This document shows, piece by piece, positions 20,160 through 30,934 of a DNA stretch of 64,000 bases. The stretch's first letter is position 1; every line of letters begins with the position of its first letter. Below the pieces are notes generated by a model. That model saw only the letters and a list, made by a program, of their open reading frames with translations, was not told the origin of the DNA and searched no databases. The stretch spans positions 23,966-87,965 of the forward strand of contig VFHL01000001.1 of assembly GCA_009392005.1 (NCBI GenBank), written 5' to 3'. The translations under genes were made by a program, and so were the position numbers. Source of the stretch: SAR202 cluster bacterium. GTDB taxonomy: Bacteria > Chloroflexota > Dehalococcoidia > UBA6926 > VFHL01.

Positions 20160-20249
20160 TGGCGGAGGGAGTGGGATTCGAACCCACGGTACGCGTGAAC
20201 GCACAACGGTTTTCAAGACCGTCGCCTTAATCCGCTCGGCCATCCCTCC
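20160..20249 (-). tRNA. tRNA-Ser(UGA)
   Basis: Reverse complement GGAGGGATGGCCGAGCGGATTAAGGC...ACGGTCTTGAAAACCGT...long variable arm...GTGGGTTCGAATCCCACTCCCTCCG-CCA; acceptor GGAGGGA/TCCCTCC, anticodon TGA, encoded CCA. Confidence 0.96.
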
Positions 20250-20308
20250 TGAGTTTTCTTGGTGAGATCACTCGTATGGAACAGTTGCTATCTCAGGTTA
20301 TAACTGGT

Positions 20309-21517
20309 TTATTGATTTGAATCAGCTTGTTGCACCGCGACAACATTTGGTTCACCGACACCCCAATACAGGGTGACATGAGGAAAGGGTATCTCAATTC
20401 CTACTTCGTCGAAAGCTTTTTTGACGCGGAGACGAAATTGGCCCATGACATCCCATTGCCGAATTGGCACGGTTTCTCCAATAACCTTGATATCGATGCC
20501 GGAATCCCCAAAGTTGTCGACGCGTAGAACTTGTGGGGCGTCAAGGATGTCGTCCGACCAATCGGGGTCTTCTGCCAATTCATTTCCCACTCTATTCAAA
20601 ACAGTGATTACGTGGTCCAAATCTTCTTTATATGCGACGTTGATATTTATATGAACCCGCGACTTGGTTTTCGTATAGTTGCTTGCAGTTTTTATCTCGC
20701 CATTTGGAATGAAGTGTTGGATGTAGTCGATATCACGGAGGACTGTGCGTCGCAAGTTAATGTCTTCAACAAGGCCGACAGTGCCAGCCACGCTCACGAC
20801 ATCTCCAACGCGGTATTGGTTTTCTAAGATAATAAAAATACCTGAAAAAATATCGCGGACTAAACTTTGCGCACCAAACCCAACCGCGATACCAACAACT
20901 CCAGCAGCCGCTAACAAGGGAGCCAGATTGATGCCTAATTGTGCCATGACAAGTAAAAATGTGATCGTCAGTATAGCAACGCTTGTTCCTGTCATAAGAA
21001 CACTTGTTAGGGTTTCGACGTGTTTTTCTATTTCGGTTTCGAGATCTTCTTCGGAGGCTTTTCGTACTCTGTCATTGATAAATATTGGTATCAGGTGTTT
21101 GGCAAAGCGATATATCAAGTATGCGGGGAATATGACGATCACTGAATGAAGGCCGGGACCCGAAACCCAGTTAACTATAACTAATCCAAATTCTCGCGCG
21201 AGAGCCCAAATTGCTTCTTGATTATCGCCGATGCCAGCGGTAAAGGTTATTACCCCGATTACCAGAGCTCCCAAAGCAATCATGAAACGGAGTGTTTTTA
21301 TCACAGGCCGTTGAATTTCGTTTGATTGGATTGGTTGTATTAATGATGGATAGTCTCCAGGAACTGTACGTTCAATCCAGGAAAATGTTTTTTTTGTTAC
21401 CACCGGGATCATTGCCCATGTTGAAATTAACGTAACGAGAAGTATGACTGTCCACGTGATAAACCAAATGGGATGTGCCGCGATGCTTTCCTGGATGCTC
21501 ATCCAGTAATCCTGCAT
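20309..21517 (-). CDS. MscS-family mechanosensitive channel
   Basis: LLAAAGVVGIAVGFGAQSLVRDIFSGIFIILENQYRVGDVVSVAGTVGLVEDINLRRTVLRD. Confidence 0.93.
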   Translation of the reverse strand: MQDYWMSIQESIAAHPIWFITWTVILLVTLISTWAMIPVVTKKTFSWIERTVPGDYPSLIQPIQSNEIQRPVIKTLRFMIALGALVIGVITFTAGIGDNQEAIWALAREFGLVIVNWVSGPGLHSVIVIFPAYLIYRFAKHLIPIFINDRVRKASEEDLETEIEKHVETLTSVLMTGTSVAILTITFLLVMAQLGINLAPLLAAAGVVGIAVGFGAQSLVRDIFSGIFIILENQYRVGDVVSVAGTVGLVEDINLRRTVLRDIDYIQHFIPNGEIKTASNYTKTKSRVHININVAYKEDLDHVITVLNRVGNELAEDPDWSDDILDAPQVLRVDNFGDSGIDIKVIGETVPIRQWDVMGQFRLRVKKAFDEVGIEIPFPHVTLYWGVGEPNVVAVQQADSNQ

Positions 21518-21586
21518 TTTTCGAACCCCTTTATGCTTTGAGATGTTTCTTTAGAGTATAAAGTCTTGAGAGTCTTTTTTCTTGTA

Positions 21587-23293
21587 TTACCGTTCAAACG
21601 CCTTATTAATTTGTGTTGTTGTAATCGACATAGTTGTTGGTCGTCCGTGAGGACATAGTCGTGGAAAACCCGCTTCACTAAGTTGTCGTAAGAGTGCATC
21701 CATTTCTTGCATTGTTAATACTTGGCCAGCACGTATGGTACTGTGGCATGCTACTGAGGCAGCAATGATTTGTTCCCGTTCTGTGAGAAGCTTTTTGTCA
21801 CCAAAACCATCCAATATCTCTAGGAATGTCTTAGAAAATTCATCATCGCGTAGATTTGTTGGAACTGCGCGTAAGAGTATTGTTTGTGCACCAAAAATAT
21901 CCCATTGAAATCCGAATGATGTCATCTCATCTTTGATTTCGGATAATGCCAAAAATTGACTGGAGTTGAGATCTAAAGAAAGGGGATCGAGCAATCCTTG
22001 GATGGTAGTTTCATGGTTTTGGGATTTGTTTAGAATTTCATCAAATCTGATTCTCTCATGCGCTGCATGCTGATCAATCAAATATAATCCGTTTGGTCCT
22101 TCCGCAACGATGTAAGTTGTGTGAATTTGCCCAATAGTACGCATGATTGTTCCGGTTTCCAAGATTGTGTTTTCTTGTATCTTGTCTGCGCGCACCACGC
22201 CGCTTGTTGGGAACGCCTCTTGGATGATTTTATTGGAGAACTCAATTAATGGTTGGTCTTGGGGATTTATTGCGCGTATCAATGGTGATGGAAATGTCGT
22301 TACAGGTGTTTCTATTGCGCGCGTCAGAGCTCGCTTAAGTGCAGAAAAAATAATGCCGTCGTGTTGAAACCTCACTTCAGCTTTTGTCGGGTGTACATTC
22401 ACATCTATTTCATCTAGTGGTATCTCGATATTGAGAACAGCGATAGGGTACTTTCGCTTAGGTAAAATTTCTCTGTAGAACTCGTCTAATGCATATGAAA
22501 GTAGGCGGCTTTGTATCCATCTTCCGTTGATAAAAAAAGCTTGCTTATCACGTCGAGATCGATTGATTTCTGGTGGACTAATGAGCCCGGTGACGTTTAT
22601 CAGGTCTTTGGGATTAGGTGGGGTGATTTCAACTAATGATTGAGCGACGTTGATACCGAGGTACTCAATTAATACGTCATTAATGTCACCATTACCAGCT
22701 GAATGGAACAACGGCTGGTCATCATTTAATAGACGGAAGCTGACATTAGGGGCAGACAGGGCGAGATTGGTCACGGTTCTGTGAATTGCGGTCATTTCGG
22801 CTCTTGGCGTTTTAAGGAATTTTAGTCGCGCAGGGAAATCCGAAAAAAGATCGTGTACTGCGACTGAAGTACCAGAAGGAGCTCCTTGTTCGCCCTGACC
22901 TTGAATCTTGCTATTTTTGATTTCAATATATGAACCTGATTTGACATCGCGTGTTCTGCTGGTGCAAATGACTCGGGACACGGCGGCAATGCTCGGTAAT
23001 GCTTCACCCCGAAAACCAAACGTATTGATACTTGCGAGATCTGATTCATGAACAATCTTGCTAGTTCCATGTCTTTCGAAAGCGAGGTGTAATTCACGTT
23101 GAGATATACCTATGCCGTTATCTGTGACTCGAATGAGTTTCGTACCACCATTTTCGATATCGATCTCAATACGCGAGGCGTTTGCATCCAATGCATTCTC
23201 GATCAGCTCTTTTACTACGGATGCTGGTCGCTCAATTACTTCGCCTGCGGCAATCCGGGCAGCCACGTTATCAGGTAAGATCTCGATGCTCAT
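21587..23293 (-). CDS. mutL: DNA mismatch repair protein MutL (endonuclease-type)
   Basis: IAAGEVIERPASVVKELIENALDA, GFRGEALPSIAAVS, C-terminal DQHAAHERIRFDE metal-binding motif. Confidence 0.96.
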   Translation of the reverse strand: MSIEILPDNVAARIAAGEVIERPASVVKELIENALDANASRIEIDIENGGTKLIRVTDNGIGISQRELHLAFERHGTSKIVHESDLASINTFGFRGEALPSIAAVSRVICTSRTRDVKSGSYIEIKNSKIQGQGEQGAPSGTSVAVHDLFSDFPARLKFLKTPRAEMTAIHRTVTNLALSAPNVSFRLLNDDQPLFHSAGNGDINDVLIEYLGINVAQSLVEITPPNPKDLINVTGLISPPEINRSRRDKQAFFINGRWIQSRLLSYALDEFYREILPKRKYPIAVLNIEIPLDEIDVNVHPTKAEVRFQHDGIIFSALKRALTRAIETPVTTFPSPLIRAINPQDQPLIEFSNKIIQEAFPTSGVVRADKIQENTILETGTIMRTIGQIHTTYIVAEGPNGLYLIDQHAAHERIRFDEILNKSQNHETTIQGLLDPLSLDLNSSQFLALSEIKDEMTSFGFQWDIFGAQTILLRAVPTNLRDDEFSKTFLEILDGFGDKKLLTEREQIIAASVACHSTIRAGQVLTMQEMDALLRQLSEAGFPRLCPHGRPTTMSITTTQINKAFER

Positions 23294-23315
23294 CAAGCCC
23301 TCTTTTTGGTCGTCG

Positions 23316-26000
23316 TTAAAGAGACCCCTCTGGATTTTCTTTCTCTACTTGTTCTGTTGCCATCTCTCCACTTTGCTCTTTATTGGGGACTGAGTCACGC
23401 GTTTTTTCATACAACTCGTATAATTTCGCAAGAGCACTTAGGGGTGTCATGTTGTCTAGATCCAACTCCGCGATTTCTCTATCCATAATACTTGGAACGG
23501 AAAAATCTTCAGGAATTAGTCGCATTTGCGTAGATGTTTGAAAATTAGATTTGGTGTTGACTAAATCTTCGTGCAAGATGGAATTTTTGGGGCCTTGATT
23601 TTCTAACTGTTCGAGCATATCTTCGGCGCGGCGAGTTACGGGTATTGGGATCCCTGCCATTTTTGCTACATGAATCCCATAGCTTCGCTCGGCACCTCCG
23701 TCAACGACATGTCGAAGAAATGTCACACGGTTTCTTTTTTCCTCAACATCCATACGCCAATTTCGCGCGTGCGGTAGCTGTTCACCAAGGGTAATCAGTT
23801 CGTGATAGTGAGTGGCGAAAAGAGTTTTAGAGCCCAATTTTGGGGAATTGTGGATGTGTTCTGCTACAGACCAAGCTAAGGAAAGACCATCATATGTGCT
23901 AGTTCCGCGTCCGATTTCATCTAGGATGATTAGTGACTTCTTCGTCGCCTCATTGAGAATCATTGCCGTTTCTGTCATTTCAACCATGAAGGTGGATCGT
24001 CCAGTACTAAGGTCATCTTGCAAACCAATTCTGCTGAAAATGCGATCGGTCAAACCTATTTTTGCCTCGTCTGCTGGGATGAAACTACCAATCTGAGACA
24101 TCAGAGTCAGCAAGGCAACTTGTCTCAAGTAAGTGGATTTGCCAGACATATTGGGTCCTGTGAGGAATACAAGTTGGGCGTCGTCACAAGACATTAATGT
24201 ATCGTTCGGAACGAATGGCTCTTTGGACAGTTTTTCTGCTATCGGATGTCGTCCACCTTTAATTTCAATTATGTCGTTTTGACTAAGCTCTGGTCGCACA
24301 AACTGATTCCGTACGGCGACCTCAGCTAAGCTTGATAATACGTCTGTTTGCGCGATCGACTTTCCGGTTGAAAGGATTTTTTGAGACTCCTCACCCACTT
24401 GGCTACAAATTTGGCGATATGTCGCTTGTTCGAGTTGGCTTAGGCGTTCTTGGGCATTAAGGAGGTATGTTTCGGCATCTTTCAGTTCAGCAGTGAAATA
24501 ACGTTCTGCGTTGGCAAGCGTTTGTTTGCGAATATAATCTTCGGGAACCCGTGACAAGTTTGATTTTGTAACCTCAATGTAATAACCGAAAACTTTGTTG
24601 TAACCAAGTTTGAGATTTTTTACACCGGTACGTTCTCGCTCTTTCGTTTCTAAATTGGCAAGGTATTCACGTTTCTTAATAGACGCGTCTCTTAATTGGT
24701 CAAGTTCTTCTGAGAATCCTTTTCGGATTACTCCTCCGTCACCCGGTGTTGGTGAAGGGTCATCATTTAGGGATTTTGTGAGCAAGAGAATGGTTTCAGT
24801 ATGTGGATGTATAGCGGCTATAATTGTTCTTAGCTGAATGCCGACCTCATGATAATTTTGGAATTCTGCTTTGATGGCGACGGCTTTCTGCAAAGAACTT
24901 CGTAAATTCACAAGCTCACGAGGGGTTGCGTATCCACTTTTCACTCGATTTATGAGCCTTTCAAGGTCGCCCATGGAGTTTAATACTTCACGTGTCTTTG
25001 CGCGAGGAAGAGGATTTTCGTATATCCAATTGACTGCCTCCTGCCTCTCCTTCAGTTGTGTAAGGTCTGTGAGTGGCTGTCCAATCCAATGCTGAATAAG
25101 GCGTCCTCCCATTGAGGTTAAAGTCGAATCAAGAATTGAAAGTAAGGAGTCATCTTCACTTTTCATACTAGTACTTTCAAAGAGTTCTAAATTGCGGATA
25201 GTTTGCGGATCTAGGCTCATAAATGGGTCTAAAGTAGCTGTGTTAAGTGATTGGATTTGAGGCAATGCGCCAATTTGAGTTTCTTGAAGATAGCGTAATG
25301 TTGCACCAGCGGCTTGGATGGCAAGTGGCAACTTCGCACAGCCAAATTCTTCCGTAGATTCGGTTCTAAAGTGTTCGAGTAGTGATTCTTCTGCAACATT
25401 AGTGCGGAAAGTCTCCTTGCTTAGTGCAGTGATTGTTGTTGGCCAAGTTGTGTCTGGCACAGAAGCATCATTAGGAATGAGAATTTCAGCCGGACGCAAA
25501 AGGGCAAGTTTTGTTGCGAGTTGTGTTTTGCGGAGTTGCATTGTTACGAATTCTGATGTCGTGATATCTACATATGCCAGTCCAGCTTCATCATGGTTCG
25601 TGCTAATCGCGACCAGGTAATTATTGGAGGAGGTTTCAAGTAGATCCGGTTCAAGAACTGTCCCTGGTGTCACAACGCGGACGACTGCCCGGTCCACAAG
25701 CCCTTTTGATAGTGCAGGGTCGGATGTTTGTTCACAGATTGCCACTTTTTGTCCCTGGTCCATCAATTTCGCGAGGTGCGCTTCTAATGTATGGATTGGG
25801 ATTCCGGCCAGAGGTACACGCTGTCCTTTGCCCATTTCTCTAGACGTCAACGCTATATCCAAGAGTTGAGAAAGGATCTTTGCATCTTCACCAAAGGTTT
25901 CATAAAAATCACCCATTCGGAACAAAAGAAGAATATCCGGATATTGCTCCTTGATGCGATTATATTGAGCCCTTACGGGAGTTTCTTTTGATATCGCCAT
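23316..26000 (-). CDS. mutS: DNA mismatch repair protein MutS
   Basis: [36 protein letters not shown], Walker [33 protein letters not shown]; internal ATG at 26000 preferred over the longer ORF. Confidence 0.96.
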   Translation of the reverse strand: MAISKETPVRAQYNRIKEQYPDILLLFRMGDFYETFGEDAKILSQLLDIALTSREMGKGQRVPLAGIPIHTLEAHLAKLMDQGQKVAICEQTSDPALSKGLVDRAVVRVVTPGTVLEPDLLETSSNNYLVAISTNHDEAGLAYVDITTSEFVTMQLRKTQLATKLALLRPAEILIPNDASVPDTTWPTTITALSKETFRTNVAEESLLEHFRTESTEEFGCAKLPLAIQAAGATLRYLQETQIGALPQIQSLNTATLDPFMSLDPQTIRNLELFESTSMKSEDDSLLSILDSTLTSMGGRLIQHWIGQPLTDLTQLKERQEAVNWIYENPLPRAKTREVLNSMGDLERLINRVKSGYATPRELVNLRSSLQKAVAIKAEFQNYHEVGIQLRTIIAAIHPHTETILLLTKSLNDDPSPTPGDGGVIRKGFSEELDQLRDASIKKREYLANLETKERERTGVKNLKLGYNKVFGYYIEVTKSNLSRVPEDYIRKQTLANAERYFTAELKDAETYLLNAQERLSQLEQATYRQICSQVGEESQKILSTGKSIAQTDVLSSLAEVAVRNQFVRPELSQNDIIEIKGGRHPIAEKLSKEPFVPNDTLMSCDDAQLVFLTGPNMSGKSTYLRQVALLTLMSQIGSFIPADEAKIGLTDRIFSRIGLQDDLSTGRSTFMVEMTETAMILNEATKKSLIILDEIGRGTSTYDGLSLAWSVAEHIHNSPKLGSKTLFATHYHELITLGEQLPHARNWRMDVEEKRNRVTFLRHVVDGGAERSYGIHVAKMAGIPIPVTRRAEDMLEQLENQGPKNSILHEDLVNTKSNFQTSTQMRLIPEDFSVPSIMDREIAELDLDNMTPLSALAKLYELYEKTRDSVPNKEQSGEMATEQVEKENPEGSL

Positions 26001-26089
26001 GACACTCTTATTGTACCGGGTACGGCGCTCAAGAAATAGGCGCTTACCGCTCAGTTTATTGTGTAGGTTTAACTCATCTGTACCATATC

Positions 26090-26110
26090 TTGACAGTAGC
26101 ACCGTGCTAC
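26090..26110 (+). promoter_or_regulatory. TTGACA-like -35 element followed by perfect 7-1-7 inverted repeat GTAGCAC-C-GTGCTAC
   Basis: Direct read of TTGACAGTAGCACCGTGCTAC upstream of the hydrolase ATG at 26139; no convincing -10 at optimal spacing identified. Confidence 0.45.
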
Positions 26111-26138
26111 AATTCCGATATGCGTGAAGGAGGATATT

Positions 26139-26747
26139 ATGCCATCGGTAAAAATTAATGATGCGGAACTTTATTACGAGATTCATGGTGATGGTTTCCC
26201 GCTTGTTTTATCTCATTCAGGGAGATCAGGATTGGTGAATTTTGCAAATAACGTTGCACCTTTAGCGGAAAAATACAAAGTTATTTTATATGATCGGCGT
26301 GGCGTGGATCGATCTAAAGCACCTGATGGGACAGATTCTGCTGATACATGGGTCAGCGATTTGCATGAATTATTGAAACATTTGGGTGTAGAGAAAGCAT
26401 ATATAGGAGGAGTCTCTTATGGCGCTATGCTGAGTGTGGATTACCTATTTGCGCATCCAGAAATGGTTGCGGGTGTAATCAGCGCTTGTGGAAGTCCTTT
26501 TGGGTATGAAGGGTCTACTCCAATGCCAGATCATAGAAATGATTTGCCTCATGTCACAACACCGGTTTTATGGATTTTTGGGGAAACTGACGAAGGATTC
26601 CCGCCTAGCATGGGGGAAGAAGCTCAACGGTTAACCCCTGGAAGTGACTTGGTTGTGGTTGATGGAGTTGGGCATTCACCTCAAACGGAGGCTCCTGAGG
26701 TCTTTAATGACGCAATACTGAATTTTCTTGGGAAAATAGATTCTTAA
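26139..26747 (+). CDS. Alpha/beta hydrolase
   Basis: [29 protein letters not shown], nucleophile elbow [31 protein letters not shown] before ATG at 26139. Confidence 0.9.
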   Translation: MPSVKINDAELYYEIHGDGFPLVLSHSGRSGLVNFANNVAPLAEKYKVILYDRRGVDRSKAPDGTDSADTWVSDLHELLKHLGVEKAYIGGVSYGAMLSVDYLFAHPEMVAGVISACGSPFGYEGSTPMPDHRNDLPHVTTPVLWIFGETDEGFPPSMGEEAQRLTPGSDLVVVDGVGHSPQTEAPEVFNDAILNFLGKIDS

Positions 26748-26793
26748 AAGGACTTTGCCAGTTAAACAAAGTTTGAAAATAAGCTCCGCTTGA

Positions 26794-28329
26794 TTAGTGG
26801 CGAAAGTGCCTTACGCCCGTAAAGATCATAGCTATATTTGCATCATCAGCTGCTTTTATACATTCCTCATCACGGATTGATCCCCCTGGTTGGATGATCG
26901 CTGTAATACCTCCCTTGGCAGCACTTTCAATCCCATCTGCGAAAGGAAAAAAAGCATCTGACGCAAGTACAGATTCTCTGGAAGCATTTCCTGCACGGTC
27001 TAGCGCTATCCCGACACTTGTAACACGGTTGGGCTGACCCGCCCCAATACCAAGGATCGTTTTGTTTTTTGCTAGTAAAATGGCATTCGATTTGACGAAA
27101 CGCACTGCTTTCCATGCAAACTTGAGATCTGTCATTTCTTCTTCCGTAGGTTCACGTTTCGTCGCAGTTTTCCATTCTCCCTCAATATCGCTATCGACCG
27201 TTTGTACTAGAAACCCGCCACTGATTTCCCGATACTCTAATAGTTCTTGATCGGATTCTTCTTCATTAATGGATAAGATGCGAAGGTTCGTTTTTTTTCG
27301 CAGAATTTCGAGTGCGGCTGGCTCAAATTTTGGAGCAATAACGATTTCATAAAAAACATCTGACATCGCTTCGGCTGTCGCTTGGTCGATAGTTTTATTG
27401 GCTGCAACAATGCCTCCATAAGCTGAAACTGGGTCTCCGGAAAATGCTCCACGGTATGCAGTCGGGAGATCTTCATGGGTTGATAGGCCACATGGGTTCG
27501 TGTGCTTGATGATAGCGACAGCAGGGTCACTGAATCCATTTACTGCAGACCAAGCGGAATCAGCGTCAAGAATGTTATTGAACGAAAGATCTCGACCACC
27601 ATGTTGTTCGGCATTAGCTATCGATTTGGATGTGAATTGTGGTTTTACAGTTCGATATAATGCAGCCTTTTGATGTGGGTTTTCACCATAACGTAAGTCA
27701 CGACTTTTTTCTAACGCGATTGTTTTTTCGTTTGGGAACGATACATTTGCATCATCATGGTCCGTGAGAAGGTATTGAGATATAACCGAATCGTACGATG
27801 CGACATGTTGGAATGCTTTTTGGGCAAGTTGCCGGCGTTTTGTTAACGGGACATCTCCTTTTTTTAAAAGGTTTAGAACCTCGTCATAATCAGCTGGATC
27901 GGTGATTACAATCATGGATGGAAAATTTTTAGCTGCAGCTCGTAAAAGCGTTGGTCCACCAATGTCAATTTCTTCCAATGCGGTGTCAAGCGATACTGTA
28001 CGGTCTGAGACAGTATTTCTAAATGGATACAAGTTAACTGCTACGAGGTCAATCGTCTCAATCCCGTGCTGTTCCATTTGCTTGCGATCTTCTTCATTGT
28101 CGCGTCTTGCGAGAATACCACCGTGAATTAAGGGATGCAGGGTTTTCACTCGCCCATCCATAATTTCAGGGAAACCAGTGATATCTGATATTCCAGTTGC
28201 ATTAATTCCTGATTCAACTAGATTTCGTCTCGTGCCTCCGGTACTTATAATCTCCCAACCTAGATCCATTAATCCGAGTCCGAGTTTACTAATTCCCTGT
28301 TTGTCAGAAACACTTAATAACGCGCGCAT
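26794..28329 (-). CDS. purH: Bifunctional AICAR formyltransferase/IMP cyclohydrolase
   Basis: ALLSVSDKQGISKLG, GRVKTLHPLIHGGILARR, IKHTNPCGLS, IQPGGSIRDEECI, FTGVRHFRH. Confidence 0.97.
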   Translation of the reverse strand: MRALLSVSDKQGISKLGLGLMDLGWEIISTGGTRRNLVESGINATGISDITGFPEIMDGRVKTLHPLIHGGILARRDNEEDRKQMEQHGIETIDLVAVNLYPFRNTVSDRTVSLDTALEEIDIGGPTLLRAAAKNFPSMIVITDPADYDEVLNLLKKGDVPLTKRRQLAQKAFQHVASYDSVISQYLLTDHDDANVSFPNEKTIALEKSRDLRYGENPHQKAALYRTVKPQFTSKSIANAEQHGGRDLSFNNILDADSAWSAVNGFSDPAVAIIKHTNPCGLSTHEDLPTAYRGAFSGDPVSAYGGIVAANKTIDQATAEAMSDVFYEIVIAPKFEPAALEILRKKTNLRILSINEEESDQELLEYREISGGFLVQTVDSDIEGEWKTATKREPTEEEMTDLKFAWKAVRFVKSNAILLAKNKTILGIGAGQPNRVTSVGIALDRAGNASRESVLASDAFFPFADGIESAAKGGITAIIQPGGSIRDEECIKAADDANIAMIFTGVRHFRH

Positions 28330-28332
28330 AAG

Positions 28333-29367
28333 TTACACTATCTCCACTATGGGTTTATTCTCATCACGTGAAGATATTTCGCCAATGAGCCATGCGTCAT
28401 CAAGGGAATTTAAAATAGTCTGTGTATCTCGGGGGCGTGTCGCTATAATCATGCCTACCCCCATGTTGTATATGCGAAACATTTCGTCGTCGGTGACGTT
28501 CCCTGTTTTTTGAATGATTGAGAATAGTGGTGGTATTTCCCAACTATCGCGTTTTATAGTTGCTTGAGCATTTGATGGAAGAATCCGAGGTAAATTTCCG
28601 GGAATTCCCCCGCCGGTGATGTGTGCGAGGCCGCGTATTTGAGGTAGATGGCTTCGAAGTTCTTTGTAGTAATTACGATGTGGTTCCAATAGTGCTTCAC
28701 CTAAAGATCGGCCTAAGTCAGATTCATGGACCTCCAAACGACTTGGATTATTTGAAAGATCGAAGACGTGTCGAACAAATGTGTATCCATTTGTGTGCAA
28801 ACCAGATGAAGGTAAACCTATAAGGAGGTCTCCCTCGCGGATACTTTGACCATCTATTAGAGCCCATCTTTCAACAGCACCCACAATGAACCCAGCGATA
28901 TCGTAATCGTCTTCAGAATAGATGCCGGGCATTTCAGCAGTTTCACCGCCAATTAACACACAACCTGATTCTTCGCATGCCGTGGCCATTCCACGTACTA
29001 TCTCGGCTACTTTTTCAGGATGAACTTTGCCCGTCGCAAAGTAATCGAGAAAGAAAAGCGGAGAGGCCCCTAGTGTAAAAATATCGTTTACGCAGTGGTT
29101 TACCAAATCGATACCGACAGTTTCGTGTTGGTTCATCATTCCAGCAAGCAAAACTTTTGTTCCAACACTATCGGTGCTTGATGCAAGGACAGGTTCTTTG
29201 TATCCAGCCAAGTGATACAGACCCCCAAAAGGACCAATACCACTCAATACGTTTGGTGTGAAAGTTTTTTTTGCGTACGGCGCGATAAGGTCAACTGCTT
29301 TTTCTCCAGCTGCTATATCTACACCCGCATCTTTATAACTTTGAGGTCCACTCGAGTCAGGCGACAC
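28333..29367 (-). CDS. purM: Phosphoribosylformylglycinamidine cyclo-ligase
   Basis: SYKDAGVDIAAGEKAV, STDSVGTKVLLA, GGETAEMPGIY, HITGGGIPGNLPRILP. Confidence 0.96.
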   Translation of the reverse strand: MSPDSSGPQSYKDAGVDIAAGEKAVDLIAPYAKKTFTPNVLSGIGPFGGLYHLAGYKEPVLASSTDSVGTKVLLAGMMNQHETVGIDLVNHCVNDIFTLGASPLFFLDYFATGKVHPEKVAEIVRGMATACEESGCVLIGGETAEMPGIYSEDDYDIAGFIVGAVERWALIDGQSIREGDLLIGLPSSGLHTNGYTFVRHVFDLSNNPSRLEVHESDLGRSLGEALLEPHRNYYKELRSHLPQIRGLAHITGGGIPGNLPRILPSNAQATIKRDSWEIPPLFSIIQKTGNVTDDEMFRIYNMGVGMIIATRPRDTQTILNSLDDAWLIGEISSRDENKPIVEIV

Positions 29368-29378
29368 AAATGCTCCTT

Positions 29379-30773
29379 CTAATCTTTCTCTAAGTCCAGC
29401 TTGCTCATTTCTAACTGAATTGGTAGAGGATAATTCCCCGTGAAACAGGCATCACAATATCCATTCTCACCCCGCCCAATTGCGTTTTTCAAACCGTCGA
29501 TACTGAGATATCCAAGAGAATCTACTCCCATGATTTCTGCAATTTCATCAACGCTTTTTTCCGCTGCTATAAGCTCCCATCGGTTGGGCATATCAATGCC
29601 AAAATGACAAGGAGATTTGATCGGAGGTGAACATACGCGGAGATGAACTTCCTTCGCGCCTGCAGCTCGCAACAATTCGACAACGTGTTTATTCGTTGTC
29701 CCACGCACAATACTGTCATCTACGACTATTAGGCGTTTGCCACGGATTATCTCCGGAAGCGGATTGAATTTTAACCGCACACCCTCGTCTCTCATGTTTT
29801 GGTCTGGTTTGATGAAAGTGCGCCCAACGTACCGATTCTTCACGAGAGTTTCAGCGAAAGGAATTCCGGACTCAAGAGCATACCCATTGCCTGCGACCAT
29901 CGCTGAATCTGGAACATAGGTCACTAGATCTGCTTCCACAGGATGTTCTCGTGCTAATTGCGCGCCCATTTCTTGGCGAGTTGGATAGACCAAATGGTTT
30001 CCTAGGATACTGTCGGGCCTTGCAAAATAAATGTACTCAAAAATACATGAGGCTGATTCTACAGGGATATCCCATGGATGTCGTTCAATGCCTGATTCAT
30101 TTAGGACAATGATTTCTCCCGGAGCAAGTTCGCCTTCTAACGTCGCGCTTACATGGTCAAGAGCGCAACTTTCAGAAGCAACAGCCCAGCCATCCTCGAT
30201 TTTTCCATAACATAGCGGTCGGATCGCTAATGGATCTCGCACAGCATAAACTGAATCATGAGTCAGCAAGACTAAGGAATATGCGCCCTGTAATCGCCGC
30301 ATTGCTGCTTGGATTTTTTTGGGAAAACTCTCCCCCTGAGCAGTGGATATTAGTTGCCCAATAACTTCAGTATCGGTGGAGGAATGAAAAGTGATTCCTT
30401 GGCTTTCTAGGTCTTTGCGTAACGGTTTAGCATTTGTGACGTTGCCGTTATGTGCTATAAAGAAATTTGTGTCTTCCCCGTCAATATGAAGGGGTTGTGC
30501 GTTGGCAATATAGCTTGAGCCAGTTGTGGAATATCGGGTGTGACCAATTGCGAGTGGCCCCGGTAAAGAGCTTAGGCTACCTTCGTCAAAGACACGTGAA
30601 ACAAGCCCCATATCTTTGTGTAAGTACAGTTTTTCAAGGTCGGAAGTTGCAATACCTGCACTCTCTTGACCTCTATGTTGCAAAGAAAATATGCCAAAAA
30701 ACGTCGTTCGAGCGGCTTGATCATTGGGTAAATACACCCCAAATACGCCACACTCCTCGTTAAGCAAATCCAC
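29379..30773 (-). CDS. purF: Amidophosphoribosyltransferase
   Basis: MDLLNEECGVFGVYLP, SLQHRGQESAGIATS, VVDDSIVRGTTNKHVVELLRAAGAKEVHLRVCSPP. Confidence 0.96.
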   Translation of the reverse strand: MDLLNEECGVFGVYLPNDQAARTTFFGIFSLQHRGQESAGIATSDLEKLYLHKDMGLVSRVFDEGSLSSLPGPLAIGHTRYSTTGSSYIANAQPLHIDGEDTNFFIAHNGNVTNAKPLRKDLESQGITFHSSTDTEVIGQLISTAQGESFPKKIQAAMRRLQGAYSLVLLTHDSVYAVRDPLAIRPLCYGKIEDGWAVASESCALDHVSATLEGELAPGEIIVLNESGIERHPWDIPVESASCIFEYIYFARPDSILGNHLVYPTRQEMGAQLAREHPVEADLVTYVPDSAMVAGNGYALESGIPFAETLVKNRYVGRTFIKPDQNMRDEGVRLKFNPLPEIIRGKRLIVVDDSIVRGTTNKHVVELLRAAGAKEVHLRVCSPPIKSPCHFGIDMPNRWELIAAEKSVDEIAEIMGVDSLGYLSIDGLKNAIGRGENGYCDACFTGNYPLPIQLEMSKLDLEKD

Positions 30774-30934
30774 GTTCTGGAAGGCCCCTTGCCTACTGCG
30801 GGTGCAGGGATAGATGCTTCGCCATTATATTTGTTGTTTTGATGAAGGGTCAACCTTTAATTGTTATTTGACACACAATTATTGACATCAATAAATTACA
30901 TATCGTGCAAGCATGTCGAACTCCACATTAAGGA

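Noticed and set aside
23316-26186. 956 aa MutS ORF with 62 extra N-terminal residues
   Set aside because: The extension reads through the divergent promoter region, and the conserved MutS N-terminus starts at ATG 26000
30774-30934. Possible purine riboswitch upstream of purF
   Set aside because: No recognisable purine-aptamer core could be read in the leader
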